The notes under the pieces: model-generated
Databases searched by the model: none
What the model saw: the letters and a program-made list of their open reading frames with translations, nothing else
Told to the model about the DNA's origin: nothing
Position numbers and translations under genes: made by a program
Shown: one piece after another, positions 5,704-7,226 of the stretch
Position numbering within the stretch: the first letter of the stretch is position 1
Layout: each line of letters begins with the position of its first letter
NCBI GenBank assembly: GCA_026785985.1
Contig: JAJAYX010000416.1
Location: forward strand, 1-7,226
Length of the DNA: 7,226 bases
DNA from: Rudanella sp.
GTDB taxonomy: Bacteria > Bacteroidota > Bacteroidia > Cytophagales > Spirosomataceae
Reading direction: 5' to 3'

Positions 5704-7226
5704 TCAGAACGTCAGGTTGGCGCCGATCTGTACGGTAACGGGCTGCGGGATGTTGCCTGCGTCAGTGCCGGCAAAGAGCTGAGAAGTCGGATCGCCGAAG
5801 GTAACCACTTCGGGGTCCAGGCCTGTGTACTTCGTGATGCGGAAAAGGTTGGTCGCTGCCACATACACACGCGCGCCTTGGAAGAGCTTCACCTTGTCGA
5901 GCACCTGCCGGGGCAGCGTGTAGCCGAGCTGGATATTCTTGAAGCGCAGGAAGCTGGCATCTTCTACCCAGCGATCCGAGAAGCGATCGTTAGCGTTGCG
6001 GTCGTTGGCCGTAGCTCGGGGCATCGAGTTGCTGGTGCCCTCGCCGCGCCAGCGCTCCTGGGTAGAGGCGAGCTTGTTGCGGCCCACGCCGCCCATGGTT
6101 TCGGCTCCCCGCCGTAATGAGTTAAAAACACTAATACCCGCTACGCCCTGAAAGAGCATATTCAGGTCGAAGCCTTTCAGGTTGGCATTCAGGCCAAAGC
6201 CGTAGAAAAAGTCGGGGATGGTCTTGCCCAAGTACGTGCGGTCTTGGGCGGTAATTTCGCCGTCGGCCGTGCCACTAAACTGCTGCCCGTCGGTGCCGGG
6301 GCCGTTGTTGTCCTGGAAGATCACGTCGCCGGGTAAGGGGGCATTTCTGCCGTTGAATCTGTCAAGCAGGGCTTTATCGGCTTCGTTTTGGTTCTGGTAA
6401 ATTCCCTGCGTCTTGAAACCGTAGAAATAACCGATCGGGAAGCCTACGGCCGTCCGGTAGTCGCCGCTGGCAAACTCATTGACACCCGGAGCAAGCGACA
6501 CCAGTCGGTTGCGGACGGTGGTCAGGTTGCCAAAAAACTCGATGCTGCCGCTCTTGGCCAGCGAGGTACGGTAGCTGGTCTCGAATTCAAAGCCCCGGTT
6601 GTTGACCTGCCCCAGGTTGACGGGAATACTGCCAAAGCCCGAGGTTCTGTTAACCGGCAGGTTATACAGGAAGTCTTTGGTGTTGCGGGTATAGTAGGTA
6701 GCCAGCAGGTTGAGCTTGCCAAAAAGGGTAAGATCAAAGCCGGCGTCGATGCTCTCGTTAACCTCCCAGCGCAGGCTGCGGTTGGTTAGGTCGGGAATAC
6801 CTGAGGCTTGCTGCGACGACTGGGCGGCGCCGATGGTATACCAGCCAAATGGGGCCACGCGGGCCACGTAGGGGAAATCGCGGCCGATGCGGTCGTTGCC
6901 CAGTTGCCCCCAGCTGCCGCGCAGCTTGAGGTCAGTGATGAAGGGGAGCTGATCCTTGAAGAAATCTTCGCTGGAAATACGCCAGGCCGCCGAGACCGCC
7001 GGGAAAAGCTTGGCGCGGTTTTCGGGCGCAAAGTTGGACGACATATCGTAGCGGGCCGTGGCCGTAACCAGGTATTTATCCAGATAATCGTAGCTGACTC
7101 GGCCGAAGTAAGCAAAGTAAGCCCGTTCCGAGAGGCCCGAGCCAGCATTGGCAAACAAAAATTCCCCTCTGGCATTAGCAAGTCCTTGCTGGTTGCGCAC
7201 GCTGCGGTAGAAATTGGGGTCGGTAC
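5704..7226 (-). CDS. SusC/RagA-family TonB-dependent outer-membrane receptor, C-terminal half (5' end outside window)
   Basis: The minus-strand frame is open from the right edge (first full codons read TDPNFYRSVRNQQGL) to a TGA at 5704-5706. This leaves about 507 codons, roughly half of a normal receptor of about 1,000 residues. The plug domain and carboxypeptidase-like N-terminal domain are therefore not seen. Beta-barrel hallmarks of the family are clear: YFGRVSYDYLDKYLVTATAR, LFPAVSAAWRISSEDFF, LKLRGSWGQLGND, RWEVNESIDAGFDLTLF, DRTYLGKTIPDFFYGFGLN, FLRFKNIQLGYTLPRQVLDK and VYVAATNLFRITKYTGLDPEV. The chain ends in IGANLTF, whose terminal Phe matches the beta-signal read by the Bam assembly machinery. 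The protein imports a substrate presented by the adjacent SusD partner using TonB energy. No frameshift or stop is seen in the visible part. Confidence 0.96.
   Translation of the reverse strand, partial: TDPNFYRSVRNQQGLANARGEFLFANAGSGLSERAYFAYFGRVSYDYLDKYLVTATARYDMSSNFAPENRAKLFPAVSAAWRISSEDFFKDQLPFITDLKLRGSWGQLGNDRIGRDFPYVARVAPFGWYTIGAAQSSQQASGIPDLTNRSLRWEVNESIDAGFDLTLFGKLNLLATYYTRNTKDFLYNLPVNRTSGFGSIPVNLGQVNNRGFEFETSYRTSLAKSGSIEFFGNLTTVRNRLVSLAPGVNEFASGDYRTAVGFPIGYFYGFKTQGIYQNQNEADKALLDRFNGRNAPLPGDVIFQDNNGPGTDGQQFSGTADGEITAQDRTYLGKTIPDFFYGFGLNANLKGFDLNMLFQGVAGISVFNSLRRGAETMGGVGRNKLASTQERWRGEGTSNSMPRATANDRNANDRFSDRWVEDASFLRFKNIQLGYTLPRQVLDKVKLFQGARVYVAATNLFRITKYTGLDPEVVTFGDPTSQLFAGTDAGNIPQPVTVQIGANLTF

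Noticed and set aside
5602..6117. 171-codon plus-strand open frame
   Set aside because: It spans the SusD start, the intergenic spacer and the SusC 3' end on the opposite strand. No recognisable product; the SusCD frames account for this DNA.

Overview
The window is about half of a carbohydrate- or glycan-uptake type locus from a Bacteroidota bacterium. Cytophagales (the Spirosoma, Rudanella or Hymenobacter kind) is my best guess. The evidence is a SusC/SusD pair, a long FG-GAP/ASPIC-UnbV protein, A-rich leaders in place of strong Shine-Dalgarno sites, and moderately high GC. The genus is inferred from style only. All supported genes lie on the minus strand, so transcription runs from high to low coordinates.

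The layout in transcription order is as follows. (1) 7226-5704 is the C-terminal half of a SusC-family TonB-dependent outer-membrane receptor; its N-terminus is outside the window. (2) 30 bp later, 5673-4075 is a complete SusD/RagB-family surface lipoprotein. (3) 4039-4013 is a perfect 13-bp inverted repeat that looks like the terminator of the susCD unit. (4) 3898-3794 is a 34-codon ORF for a single-span membrane peptide, preceded by a small palindrome (3923-3938) and a cluster of ATTTGW words. (5) 3757-2732 is a GntR-type regulator with a LacI/periplasmic-binding-like sensor domain. (6) 11 bp later, 2720 to the left edge is a large FG-GAP/VCBS plus ASPIC/UnbV beta-propeller protein. It carries a clear single-base frameshift near 168-170 and runs off the window.

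SusC and SusD would form an outer-membrane importer for an oligomeric nutrient that cannot be named from this sequence. The GntR-family protein looks like a ligand-responsive repressor or activator. It is closely coupled to the FG-GAP protein and probably to the small membrane peptide. Control of susCD by this regulator is a reasonable guess, but the susCD promoter is outside the window.

Nothing here amounts to a clearly new system. The points most worth a second look are the frameshift, the unannotated 34-aa membrane peptide, the regulator/propeller coupling, and the palindromes between 3923 and 4081.
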